The notes beneath the pieces were generated by a model. It had not been told where the DNA came from and did no database searches. It was given only the letters and a program-made list of their open reading frames with translations. From the NCBI GenBank assembly GCA_964533275.1, contig CAZHJK010000041.1, positions 1-15,704 on the forward strand: DNA of 15,704 bases. The letters are read 5' to 3'. This DNA is from CAZHJK01 sp964533275 (lineage in GTDB: Bacteria > Bacillota > Clostridia > Eubacteriales > Garciellaceae). The stretch's first letter is position 1. The number at the start of each line of letters is the position of its first letter. Below, one piece after another: positions 7,251-13,852 of the stretch. The position numbers were made by a program, and so were the translations under genes.

Positions 7251-7279
7251 ATTATATATCTTATTATATATATTATCAA
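7251..7279 (-). promoter_or_regulatory. ald promoter
   Basis: On the minus strand TTGATA (7274-7279), an exact 17-base spacer and TATAAT (7251-7256). It matches the housekeeping consensus at ten of twelve positions and lies about 57 bases upstream of the ald start codon, giving a leader of roughly 50 bases. Confidence 0.75.
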
Positions 7280-7309
7280 GGAAAGGTAAGACATTAATAC
7301 TTATTTATC

Positions 7310-7936
7310 CTAAATAGTAAATAAAACTTTCATAAAAATTGGTGTTATATATGCTTCTACTATACTTCCTAGTATTAACAAAGTCGAAATTAACATCATG
7401 GCAATAGTATATGTCCATATTTGAGCTTTACGATTATGTATTTTTTGCTTTTTAATTCTACTTTTAAAAATAAATAATGAAAAGCTAATTGCCATAACTC
7501 CAATACCAATTAGACCTGGAATGTAAAATATATTATGAGGTAATATTGATAGAACAATGAATAAAACTCCCTTTAAAGCTAATTTATCTATAACAAATCC
7601 AAGGGTAAATCCCAAAACAAAACCCCTAAATCCCAACAAAACTAGTATTATCGGAGTACCAATAATTGTAAGGCCTAAAATCCAAATAGGGATAAATAAT
7701 TTTAAATTATTTAATAAGGATTGAAAAAGCAATTGATAACTATCAATATCTTGATTCTTAAGTATTTGAAAGAATCCCTCTAGATAATCCATTAATTCTA
7801 CTTTTTGAGGGCCGGGTAAAGCTTTTATTGTATATGTACCTGTGACAATCCCAATGGTAAAAAACAATAATGCAATAAAATATATTGGAATATTTAAACG
7901 AATGTGCTTTTGGATAATACTTATTAAATTTTTCAA
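7310..7936 (-). CDS. spoIIM: Stage II sporulation protein M
   Basis: SpoIIM is the membrane scaffold that, with SpoIID and SpoIIP, drives peptidoglycan remodelling during forespore engulfment. The 208 residues are close to the B. subtilis length. There are about five hydrophobic segments (near residues 15-35, 70-95, 98-120, 122-153 and 170-195), typical of the family, including a FRGFVLGFTLGF segment in the middle. The start codon is TTG (7934-7936), supported by GAAGGAG seven bases upstream. A 9-bp hairpin abuts that ribosome binding site. It follows nudF by 71 bases with no terminator between. Homologues occur in non-sporulating bacteria, so presence alone does not prove sporulation. Confidence 0.88.
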   Translation of the reverse strand: MKNLISIIQKHIRLNIPIYFIALLFFTIGIVTGTYTIKALPGPQKVELMDYLEGFFQILKNQDIDSYQLLFQSLLNNLKLFIPIWILGLTIIGTPIILVLLGFRGFVLGFTLGFVIDKLALKGVLFIVLSILPHNIFYIPGLIGIGVMAISFSLFIFKSRIKKQKIHNRKAQIWTYTIAMMLISTLLILGSIVEAYITPIFMKVLFTI

Positions 7937-7947
7937 AAAAAAACTCC

Positions 7948-7979
7948 TTCCTATGCTTAATTAAAATTATGCATAGGAA
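7948..7979 (-). promoter_or_regulatory. Hairpin at the spoIIM ribosome binding site
   Basis: TTCCTATGC (7971-7979) and GCATAGGAA (7948-7956) form a 9-bp stem with a 14-base loop on the minus strand. The 3' arm runs into the GAAGGAG ribosome binding site of spoIIM, so the fold could limit its translation or set its distance from nudF. Confidence 0.45.
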
Positions 7980-8007
7980 TAAAAATTTATGATAACTTGT
8001 TTAATTT

Positions 8008-8535
8008 TTATTTTGAAAAAAAGGCTAGAACCCCTGCAATGGTTTTAGCATCCTGTATTTTTCCATTATTAATCATATCTTTTACTTCTTCAAAACTTAC
8101 CTTTAATATATCCATAAATTCATCTTTATCTCTATTAATTCTAGTTTTCTTTAAATCCGAAGCTACATAAATATGAATTATTTCATTGGCAAATCCTGGG
8201 GATGTATAAATAGTAATCAATTTTTGAATTTTACCTGCTCTATAGCCTATTTCTTCTTCTAATTCTCTTAGGGCACACTCTTTTGGATTTTCTTCTCTTT
8301 CTAATTTACCGGCAGGTAACTCAATTAGTTCTTTTTCAATAGGTTTTCTAAATTGTCTAACAAGAAACATTCTATCTTTATCTATAATTGGGATAATTGC
8401 AACAGCTCCACTATGCTCAACAATCTCTCTTGTTGCTTTATTATCATTATTTAGTATTACCTCATCTACTCGAAGTTTTATAATTTTTCCTTTAAATATA
8501 TTTTTGGTTGAAATTGTTTTTTCAATATATTTCAA
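8008..8535 (-). CDS. nudF: Nudix hydrolase, ADP-ribose pyrophosphatase type
   Basis: Likely hydrolyses ADP-ribose or related nucleoside diphosphate sugars to AMP plus sugar phosphate. The full Nudix box G-x5-E-x7-RE-U-x-EE-x-G-U is present at residues 76-98, with the metal-binding RELEEE core. The preceding ELPAG and the SPGFANE segment after the box (112-118) are typical of ADP-ribose pyrophosphatases. Length (175) fits NudF. The start is TTG (8533-8535), overlapping the TGA stop of the DUF3866 gene as TTGA; GGAAGGA lies upstream at usable spacing. It sits between the DUF3866 gene and spoIIM, and nudF is near spoIIM in B. subtilis too. The exact substrate is inferred. Confidence 0.88.
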   Translation of the reverse strand: MKYIEKTISTKNIFKGKIIKLRVDEVILNNDNKATREIVEHSGAVAIIPIIDKDRMFLVRQFRKPIEKELIELPAGKLEREENPKECALRELEEEIGYRAGKIQKLITIYTSPGFANEIIHIYVASDLKKTRINRDKDEFMDILKVSFEEVKDMINNGKIQDAKTIAGVLAFFSK

Positions 8536-9626
8536 TTTATTTCATCCTTCCTATCTACTTTCTCTAAAGCTACCTTTCCCGAAGCAGCAGCACTTTGAAA
8601 AAATACCTTGTCTTGTAAATAATTTCTACCCATAGTAGATACCTTAATATCAAAAAATTCTAAAACTTTTTCTAATTCATCAATTCTTCTATACTCAATA
8701 TTATGAATATCCGATAATTTATTATTTATTATTTGATTATTTATGATACTCATTTTCTCTTTGTCTTCTATTTCAGGTACACTAATGATTGTTTTTGTTT
8801 TAGAAATTTTTGTGAAAATAGTTATAGAATGATGACTAATCCCATAATGTCGGTTCCTTTTATCTGAAAAACTAATCCTGGGAATGGATATAGAACTTCC
8901 ACCCAAAGTATTTACTGCATCTATTATGGTTCCCTGCTCTACTCCTGTAAAACCATATTCTGTTCCAGTACCAACTATACCAGGACCCATGGCTACGATA
9001 ACTACATCCGCTTTTGCAATTTCCTTTGCTCCTATTAAAGCAGTATAGATGTTTATAGCTTCATAATCTCCACCAAAGGCATGCCCATAGGTTATAGTAG
9101 TATCTATTAGCTTTTTACTTTTTAAATTCCTTACAGCTTTACTTATTGAAATTGGTAAACTAGCTCCATCTGACATAATATATGTAATCCTAACATCTGG
9201 TTTATAATATTTTATAATAGCAGCTACTGGGGCTAACATACTATGTAAACTACAACTAATTACAGGCATTCCTTCTAAGCTATGAAATTTCTTTATATTA
9301 TTATGATATGGGCCTCCCTGTTCTTCCATTGTCTGTACAGCTATTTGTAAAGGGGTATATCGTAGTTTCATAATATGACCTATTTTCTCACTTATCTGGT
9401 TATTGCCATATAGATTAGCAATAACAAAGTGATAACCGCCTGTTCCTAAACTTAACCTAATGGCTGTAGTGTTTAACAATACTTCATCATTCACCTTACA
9501 CCTACCTGTAAAGCATATAAAGTTCATAGCTTTATATTTTTGATGTTCTATTATGACATAAATTTCTTGATATATAGAATCTTCATAAATAATATCTTGT
9601 ACAATACCTTTTTCTCGATTTAACAT
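8532..9626 (-). CDS. DUF3866 family protein, function unknown
   Basis: A protein of 364 residues resembling the DUF3866 family, for which I know no function. Visible are a beta-rich N-terminal part, PLQIAVQTMEEQGGPYH, a region with a conserved ISCSLHSMLAPVAA segment, YIMSDGASLPISIS, and glycine-rich stretches (VAMGPGIVGTGTEYGFTG, TLGGSSISIPRISF) that suggest nucleotide or phosphate binding. There is no signal peptide or membrane segment, so it is probably cytosolic. The start is set at the ATG 9624-9626, six bases after GAGGTG; the GTG three codons upstream is part of that ribosome binding site. Its stop overlaps the nudF start, so the two are coupled and may share a substrate. The family call rests on memory. 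Confidence 0.72.
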   Translation of the reverse strand: MLNREKGIVQDIIYEDSIYQEIYVIIEHQKYKAMNFICFTGRCKVNDEVLLNTTAIRLSLGTGGYHFVIANLYGNNQISEKIGHIMKLRYTPLQIAVQTMEEQGGPYHNNIKKFHSLEGMPVISCSLHSMLAPVAAIIKYYKPDVRITYIMSDGASLPISISKAVRNLKSKKLIDTTITYGHAFGGDYEAINIYTALIGAKEIAKADVVIVAMGPGIVGTGTEYGFTGVEQGTIIDAVNTLGGSSISIPRISFSDKRNRHYGISHHSITIFTKISKTKTIISVPEIEDKEKMSIINNQIINNKLSDIHNIEYRRIDELEKVLEFFDIKVSTMGRNYLQDKVFFQSAAASGKVALEKVDRKDEIN

Positions 9627-9672
9627 ATGTAACACCTCTTTATAGATATTAGATAAACTTTTTATTATCTAT

Positions 9673-9681
9673 ATTGTAGCA
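9673..9681 (-). promoter_or_regulatory. Possible extended -10 promoter of the DUF3866-nudF-spoIIM operon
   Basis: TGCTACAAT on the minus strand has the TGn extension before a TACAAT -10 box. It lies about 47 bases upstream of the start. No convincing -35 box is present. Confidence 0.35.
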
Positions 9682-9711
9682 CTTATTTTATTATTTATAA
9701 TGTCATAAAAG

Positions 9712-9749
9712 AAAAATCCCTTGGATATCATAATATCCAAGGGATTTTT
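9712..9749 (-). terminator. Strong terminator after the NSS transporter gene
   Basis: A perfect 17-bp inverted repeat with a four-base loop has a GC-containing core (ATCCCTTGGATAT / ATATCCAAGGGAT) and ends in A and T tracts on either side. On the minus strand it is followed by TTTTTCTTTT. It isolates the transporter gene from the DUF3866 operon and could terminate in both directions. Confidence 0.92.
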
Positions 9750-9762
9750 TTATTTACCTTAA

Positions 9763-11136
9763 CTAAGCACCTGGGAATGAACCAATTCCACTAAAGAATA
9801 TCCAAATTATAATAGCTGGAATAATCCATTTACATAGGAAGAACCAAACATTGAATAAACCAAATTTAATAGTTCCATCATTGGTAACTTCCTTAAGTGC
9901 ATTTTCCTTACCCCAGAACCAACCAACAAATAGGGAAATAAACAATGCACCAAGAGGCATAGTGATATAGGTGGTTATCTTATCAAAGGTATCAAAAATA
10001 TTGTTTCCTAAGATTTTAAAATCAGCCCATGCTCCCATAGATAAAGAAGCTGCAATACACATAATAAATAATATTACACTAGTAACACCAACAGCTTTTT
10101 TCCTGGTCATATTTTTCTCATCTATAAGATAAGATACGATAACCTCCAATAGTGATATTGAAGAAGTAAGGGCTGCTAATGCGATTAGCACAAAGAATAA
10201 TAATCCAAATAATTTACCAATTACAGGTCCCATTGTAGCAAATATCGCAGGTACGGTTACAAATACTAAACCAGGTCCTGCACCAACTTCAAAACCAAAG
10301 GCTATAGTAGCAGGGAGTATTACTACACCTGCAAGTATTGCAACAAGGGTATCCATACCAGGTATAATAAAAGCATTGGATACAAGATTTTCCTTCTTGC
10401 TTAAATAACTAGAATAGGTGATCATACAGCCCATCCCTAAGCTTAGTGAGAAGAATGCCTGCCCCAAAGCAGCTAATGCGACTTCCCCACTTAATGCAGA
10501 CCAATCCGGTTTAAACATAAATGCTAAGCCTTCTCCAGCTCCTGGTAATGTTACTGATCTAATACCTAATATTATTAAAAGTACAAAGAGTGCGGGCATC
10601 ATAAATTTAGCTGCTTTTTCAATTCCTGCACCAATGCCACCGGCAACAATAACAATATTCAATATCATATAAAGTGCAGTCCAGAAAATTGGTGCAAATG
10701 AACCAGAAATTAGATTGCCAAATACTCCTCCTAGAGCTTCAGCGTCAGTTACTGCTAATTCACCAACAACAGTTTTAGCTATATAGGAAAGTGACCATCC
10801 ACCAACAACTGGATAAAATCCCATAATCAAGAATGCTGAAAATACTCCCATTATACCAATAAAGGTAAATCTTTTATCCAATTTCCTAAAAGCTCCTGCT
10901 GCAGCTAAAGAAGTATTCCTACCTAAAGCAAATTCCATTAACATTAAACTAAAACCAATAAGAACTATACAAGCTAAATAAATAACTACGAAAGCTCCTC
11001 CTCCATGTGTACCTGCTAAATAAGGAAACTTCCATATGTTTCCAAGACCAACTGCTGAACCAGCAGCTGCAAATATAAAACCAATTCTTGATCTAAACTG
11101 GTCTCTTGAACCTGTTGTAGCTGGTTGTTGTTCCAT
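9763..11136 (-). CDS. Sodium-dependent transporter, NSS/SNF family
   Basis: A Na+-coupled symporter of the neurotransmitter:sodium symporter family with the LeuT fold, probably importing an amino acid. The N terminus has the family signature (GSAVGLGNIWKFPYLAG, about 32-48, then GGGAF), which forms the unwound part of helix 1 and the Na+/substrate site. A later ALTSSISLLE segment corresponds to the helix 8 Na2 site of LeuT (Thr/Ser). I count eleven membrane segments over 457 residues, the short bacterial form exemplified by Tyt1, rather than twelve. The ATG follows AAGGGGG. It is a single-gene unit with a strong terminator and a 319-base structured upstream region. Substrate cannot be told from the sequence. 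Confidence 0.92.
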   Translation of the reverse strand: MEQQPATTGSRDQFRSRIGFIFAAAGSAVGLGNIWKFPYLAGTHGGGAFVVIYLACIVLIGFSLMLMEFALGRNTSLAAAGAFRKLDKRFTFIGIMGVFSAFLIMGFYPVVGGWSLSYIAKTVVGELAVTDAEALGGVFGNLISGSFAPIFWTALYMILNIVIVAGGIGAGIEKAAKFMMPALFVLLIILGIRSVTLPGAGEGLAFMFKPDWSALSGEVALAALGQAFFSLSLGMGCMITYSSYLSKKENLVSNAFIIPGMDTLVAILAGVVILPATIAFGFEVGAGPGLVFVTVPAIFATMGPVIGKLFGLLFFVLIALAALTSSISLLEVIVSYLIDEKNMTRKKAVGVTSVILFIMCIAASLSMGAWADFKILGNNIFDTFDKITTYITMPLGALFISLFVGWFWGKENALKEVTNDGTIKFGLFNVWFFLCKWIIPAIIIWIFFSGIGSFPGA

Positions 11137-11206
11137 AAATATACCCCCTTATTAAATAATTTTACTATAAATACAATATTCTTTAAATAATACACCTCCT
11201 AACAAT

Positions 11207-11266
11207 ATTATATAGTAATATTCAAAAATTTATAATTTTCTAAATTTTCAAATATTACTATATAAT
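11207..11266 (-). repeat. 25-bp inverted repeat in the transporter leader
   Basis: Two 25-base arms (11242-11266 and 11207-11231) flank a ten-base loop. Sixteen outer pairs are perfect; the other nine are perfect except for two adjacent positions that become U-G and G-U wobbles in the minus-strand RNA but A-C mismatches in the other strand. That favours an RNA role in the transporter transcript. It is entirely AT-rich apart from one pair. Confidence 0.7.
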
Positions 11267-11315
11267 TCTATTCTACAAAATATTAAAATATCCTTTATTT
11301 ATTTTTAATATTTTT

Positions 11316-11341
11316 AAAATGGTTAAAATATTAACCATTTT
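11316..11341. promoter_or_regulatory. Palindrome, possible operator
   Basis: AAAATGGTTAA and TTAACCATTTT are perfect 11-bp arms around four bases. Its core TGGTTAA...TTAACCA has the size of a repressor operator. It overlaps the spacer and -10 of a weak promoter-like pair upstream of the transporter gene. Confidence 0.45.
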
Positions 11342-11389
11342 CATAGTTTGTAAAACTTTTTGTGGACATTATATTAAAAGTGATTTTTT

Positions 11390-11413
11390 AAAAAAATACC
11401 ACATAAGTGGTAT
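11390..11413 (-). terminator. Terminator of the ste envelope operon
   Basis: A perfect 7-bp stem ATACCAC-TTAT-GTGGTAT is followed on the minus strand by six to seven T. It lies about 43 bases after the stop of the MraY-like gene, the last of the operon. Confidence 0.88.
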
Positions 11414-11455
11414 CATGTCAATATGTTTTTTAAATTTTTTGAAAATATAATAAAT

Positions 11456-12262
11456 TTATCTACCTAATTTATCAATAAAGCTTAAAATTCGGTTGTTTTC
11501 AATAAGCTTTGTAATAGAAGATCTTTCTGCATATATATGTATAAAGATTAACAAAATTAATATTAAAACCTTAAAGGGATTTGTAAAATAAATTGTAGTA
11601 AAAAAGCCTAACACAAATCCTAAAGAGTTGGATCCTGCATCACCCATCATAGCAATTGCCTTAATATCCATAGGAAAATATACTAAAGCTATAATAGTAA
11701 CCACCAATAATAAATAAATATATTGTTGATTATAAAAACCAAATAGAATAATTGTATACAATAGATAGAACTTTATTGCTCTTCCCGGACGTAAATCTAA
11801 TAAATTAATTAAATTAGTAAAAGAAGCAATAATTAGAGCATTAAAAATCAATAATAAAATATTACTATTAAATGGTATAGAAACTAATAGAGAGACTATC
11901 CCACCCATAAGTGCCTTAAGACCTCCAGTAGTTAATTGCAATTGAAATAATTTACTTATATGACCTTTTAATCCTGTAGTATCCCTATTCCCTAATAAAT
12001 CATCAATTATTCCTAAAAATGACATTAATGTAACTCCTAGAATAAATACAAAAGATATATTGTCCAATGGAAAAAATAAATATAAAACAGTTAAAGAAGA
12101 AATAAGTGCTATTGGAAAAAACATTCCCATTCCTAAAGGTATATACTGACCTTTATAATTTTTTTTTAGGAACTTAGTATTATATAACATACTATAGATC
12201 AAATTTCTAATTATATATGCTATAAGAGTTGTAATTATAATTAAAAAAGAGTAAAAAAACAT
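11456..12262 (-). CDS. Divergent MraY/WecA-like polyprenyl-phosphate sugar transferase
   Basis: An integral membrane protein of about ten hydrophobic segments (268 residues) from the GT4/MraY superfamily, which moves sugar-1-phosphate from a nucleotide to a polyprenyl phosphate. Superfamily motifs kept are the adjacent aspartates in GIIDDLLG (D87, D88), an N-L-I-N-x-x-D segment (N150, N153, D156) and MGDAGSNSLG (D208). The usual DGLDGL after that Asn is replaced by DLRPGRA, and the MraY His-rich loop is absent; instead the protein ends in SSITKLIENN and IDKLGR. It is shorter than MraY (about 320-360). Start: ATG at 12260-12262 behind AGAGGTGA; the GTG at 12274 lies inside that site. It is 8 bases from the GT2 gene and is the last in the steA operon. 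Probable substrate unknown. Confidence 0.75.
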   Translation of the reverse strand: MFFYSFLIIITTLIAYIIRNLIYSMLYNTKFLKKNYKGQYIPLGMGMFFPIALISSLTVLYLFFPLDNISFVFILGVTLMSFLGIIDDLLGNRDTTGLKGHISKLFQLQLTTGGLKALMGGIVSLLVSIPFNSNILLLIFNALIIASFTNLINLLDLRPGRAIKFYLLYTIILFGFYNQQYIYLLLVVTIIALVYFPMDIKAIAMMGDAGSNSLGFVLGFFTTIYFTNPFKVLILILLIFIHIYAERSSITKLIENNRILSFIDKLGR

Positions 12263-12270
12263 ATTATCTA

Positions 12271-12948
12271 TCACCTCTTGACTAACCTTTTTAATAAAAC
12301 AATAGAAATATGTGAAAATTGTTTAGCTCTATGTTTAAACCCTTTAATATCTCTGCCTGTTTCTGCGTGTTTCATATTAACAGGAACCTCTTTTATTTTA
12401 TAACCTTTCTTTAAAATATCTATTGTCATATCCACTTCAACACCATATCCACCCGTTGGTAATAATATATCCTCTAATACTTTTCTATTGAATACTCTCT
12501 GACCGGATAGAGATGAAGATATAATTTTTTTTGTATATAAATATACCCCTCTTTTGGCAAGCTGCTTAACTAAACCAAATCCTCCCTTTTTTTTTGATGG
12601 AGGGAATTTAGCAATTGTTACATCGCAATCTCCTTCAGCAACTGGTTTAATTAATTTTTCAATTTCTAATGAACTTTCTTCTACATCAGCATCTAAGAAA
12701 CCAATAATATTACCCTTAGCTTGTTTAATACCATGTCTTAATGCCCAACCCTTGCCCATATTTTTACCTAATCTACTTACAACAACTCCATACTCTCCTG
12801 CTTTTTTTGCAGTATGATCAGATGAGCCATCATCTATAACAATTATTTCATCAATACAATTACTATTAATTAAAGGTTTTATTGTATTCCCAATTCTTTT
12901 CTCCTCATTATAGGCAGGAATTAAAATACTTACAACTATCTCGTTCAT
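12271..12948 (-). CDS. Family 2 glycosyltransferase
   Basis: A soluble or membrane-associated GT-A glycosyltransferase of 225 residues, similar to dolichol/polyprenyl-phosphate mannose synthases and related envelope enzymes. Motifs: nucleotide-binding IPAYNEE (10-16) and DDGSSD (39-44), GKGWALRHG (65-73), the metal-binding DADVE (86-90), SGQRVFNR (138-145), the acceptor-site GYGVEVDMT (157-165) and HAETGRD (184-190). No membrane segment is evident. The ATG follows AGAGGTT. It lies 16 bases after steB and its last codons contain the ribosome binding site of the MraY-like gene, so the pair may make and extend the same lipid-linked sugar. Sugar and acceptor are not known. Confidence 0.85.
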   Translation of the reverse strand: MNEIVVSILIPAYNEEKRIGNTIKPLINSNCIDEIIVIDDGSSDHTAKKAGEYGVVVSRLGKNMGKGWALRHGIKQAKGNIIGFLDADVEESSLEIEKLIKPVAEGDCDVTIAKFPPSKKKGGFGLVKQLAKRGVYLYTKKIISSSLSGQRVFNRKVLEDILLPTGGYGVEVDMTIDILKKGYKIKEVPVNMKHAETGRDIKGFKHRAKQFSHISIVLLKRLVKR

Positions 12949-12964
12949 TATCTAACCTCTCTTT

Positions 12965-13840
12965 TTATTGTGGTATTAGACGATCTGCGGAAGGTTTTAC
13001 GCCAAAATTTCCATAATTTCCTTGAAGTACTTCTATAATTGAATATTGCCCCATCATGGTTTCTACATTGTCAATAGTAGATATTTTTTGTCTTCTATAT
13101 ATATCTATATATGAATACTTAACATTACTTTGCTCCACTCCCACTATAGGAATATTGTATTGTTTTATTGTTTTTATTATTGGGATATCTATTTTTTCAA
13201 CCATTTCTCCAAGTTCTTCAATAGCACTTCCTCCTGCTATTATGAAACAATCAATATTATCCATATAGTTTCCTTTTAATTCTAACATTTCTTTTTCTCT
13301 TAAATATTGTAATATATCAATATCGTTTTCTATTATAGATATTATTATATATTCAGACAAAAAATCTATAAAATTGTCCTTGTTTACTACTATTTGTTTT
13401 TTATTAATAAAATAGTTATATACTTCTTCAAGCTTTTCTTCTTCCTCTAATAGAAACTCTTTCTTTATGTATGTGGTGGAAGATACCGAGCCTCCAGCTT
13501 TTAAAATTGTCGAATTGATACCATTATAAATATAGTCATCATTAGTTTCAATAATAGCTACTTTCATATCTTTTAATTTTCCTTCTATAAGTTTTGGAAA
13601 AACACTACTTGTAAAATCTTCATAATGCTTAATCTGTTTATTTTTTAGTTCAATTGTATTAAGTAACCCTTCATTATCTTCTCTTATCTCCCCAAATTTG
13701 TATTCCAATTCACTAATTAAAGTCTCTTGCTGATTCAAAAAAATTTCTTGACCATCAAACATAAAACCAATAAAAATTCCAATTCCTAATGCAAGAAAAA
13801 CCGAAGCAAGTGATACTATTAGATACCTCATACTTAACAT
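12965..13840 (-). CDS. steB: SteB/MctB-like membrane-anchored protein
   Basis: A 291-residue protein related to the MctB/SteB family (DUF3186), sometimes labelled copper transporter. It has one N-terminal membrane helix (about 5-28, LASVFLALGIGIFIGFMF), a coiled coil (about 30-75, rich in Glu/Leu/Lys heptads) and a C-terminal alpha/beta domain, presumably extracellular. In Corynebacterium glutamicum SteB partners SteA to control the RipA cell-wall hydrolase at division. Its ATG is 12 bases from the steA stop, with AAGGAG overlapping that stop codon. A copper role is not evident: no Cys- or Met-rich motif is seen. Family placement is likely, function inferred. Confidence 0.78.
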   Translation of the reverse strand: MLSMRYLIVSLASVFLALGIGIFIGFMFDGQEIFLNQQETLISELEYKFGEIREDNEGLLNTIELKNKQIKHYEDFTSSVFPKLIEGKLKDMKVAIIETNDDYIYNGINSTILKAGGSVSSTTYIKKEFLLEEEEKLEEVYNYFINKKQIVVNKDNFIDFLSEYIIISIIENDIDILQYLREKEMLELKGNYMDNIDCFIIAGGSAIEELGEMVEKIDIPIIKTIKQYNIPIVGVEQSNVKYSYIDIYRRQKISTIDNVETMMGQYSIIEVLQGNYGNFGVKPSADRLIPQ

Positions 13841-13852
13841 ATTTCCCTCTCC

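Larger units (their letters stand above)
11137..11455 (-). other. Structured leader of the NSS transporter gene
   Basis: This 319-base gap holds no gene that I can support. From upstream to downstream on the minus strand it contains the terminator of the MraY-like gene (11390-11413), a weak promoter-like pair TTTACA-N18-TATTTT (11325-11354), an 11-bp palindrome (11316-11341), a long hairpin (11207-11266) and a consensus AGGAGGTG (11193-11200) with no start codon near it. The real ribosome binding site of the transporter lies just before 11136. Confidence 0.6.

Noticed and set aside
10418..10672. Plus-strand open frame opposite the NSS transporter
   Set aside because: It is a reverse-frame reading of a conserved membrane protein; its Pro/Ala-rich content follows from the Gly/Ala codons of the real gene.
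11234..11248. CodY-like box in the transporter leader
   Set aside because: It differs from AATTTTCWGAAAATT at three positions and lies within a highly AT-rich inverted repeat, where such matches arise by chance.
12965..13840. Copper transporter annotation for the SteB-like protein
   Set aside because: No metal-binding Cys, His or Met motif and only one membrane helix are seen; the context with steA supports the SteB role instead.
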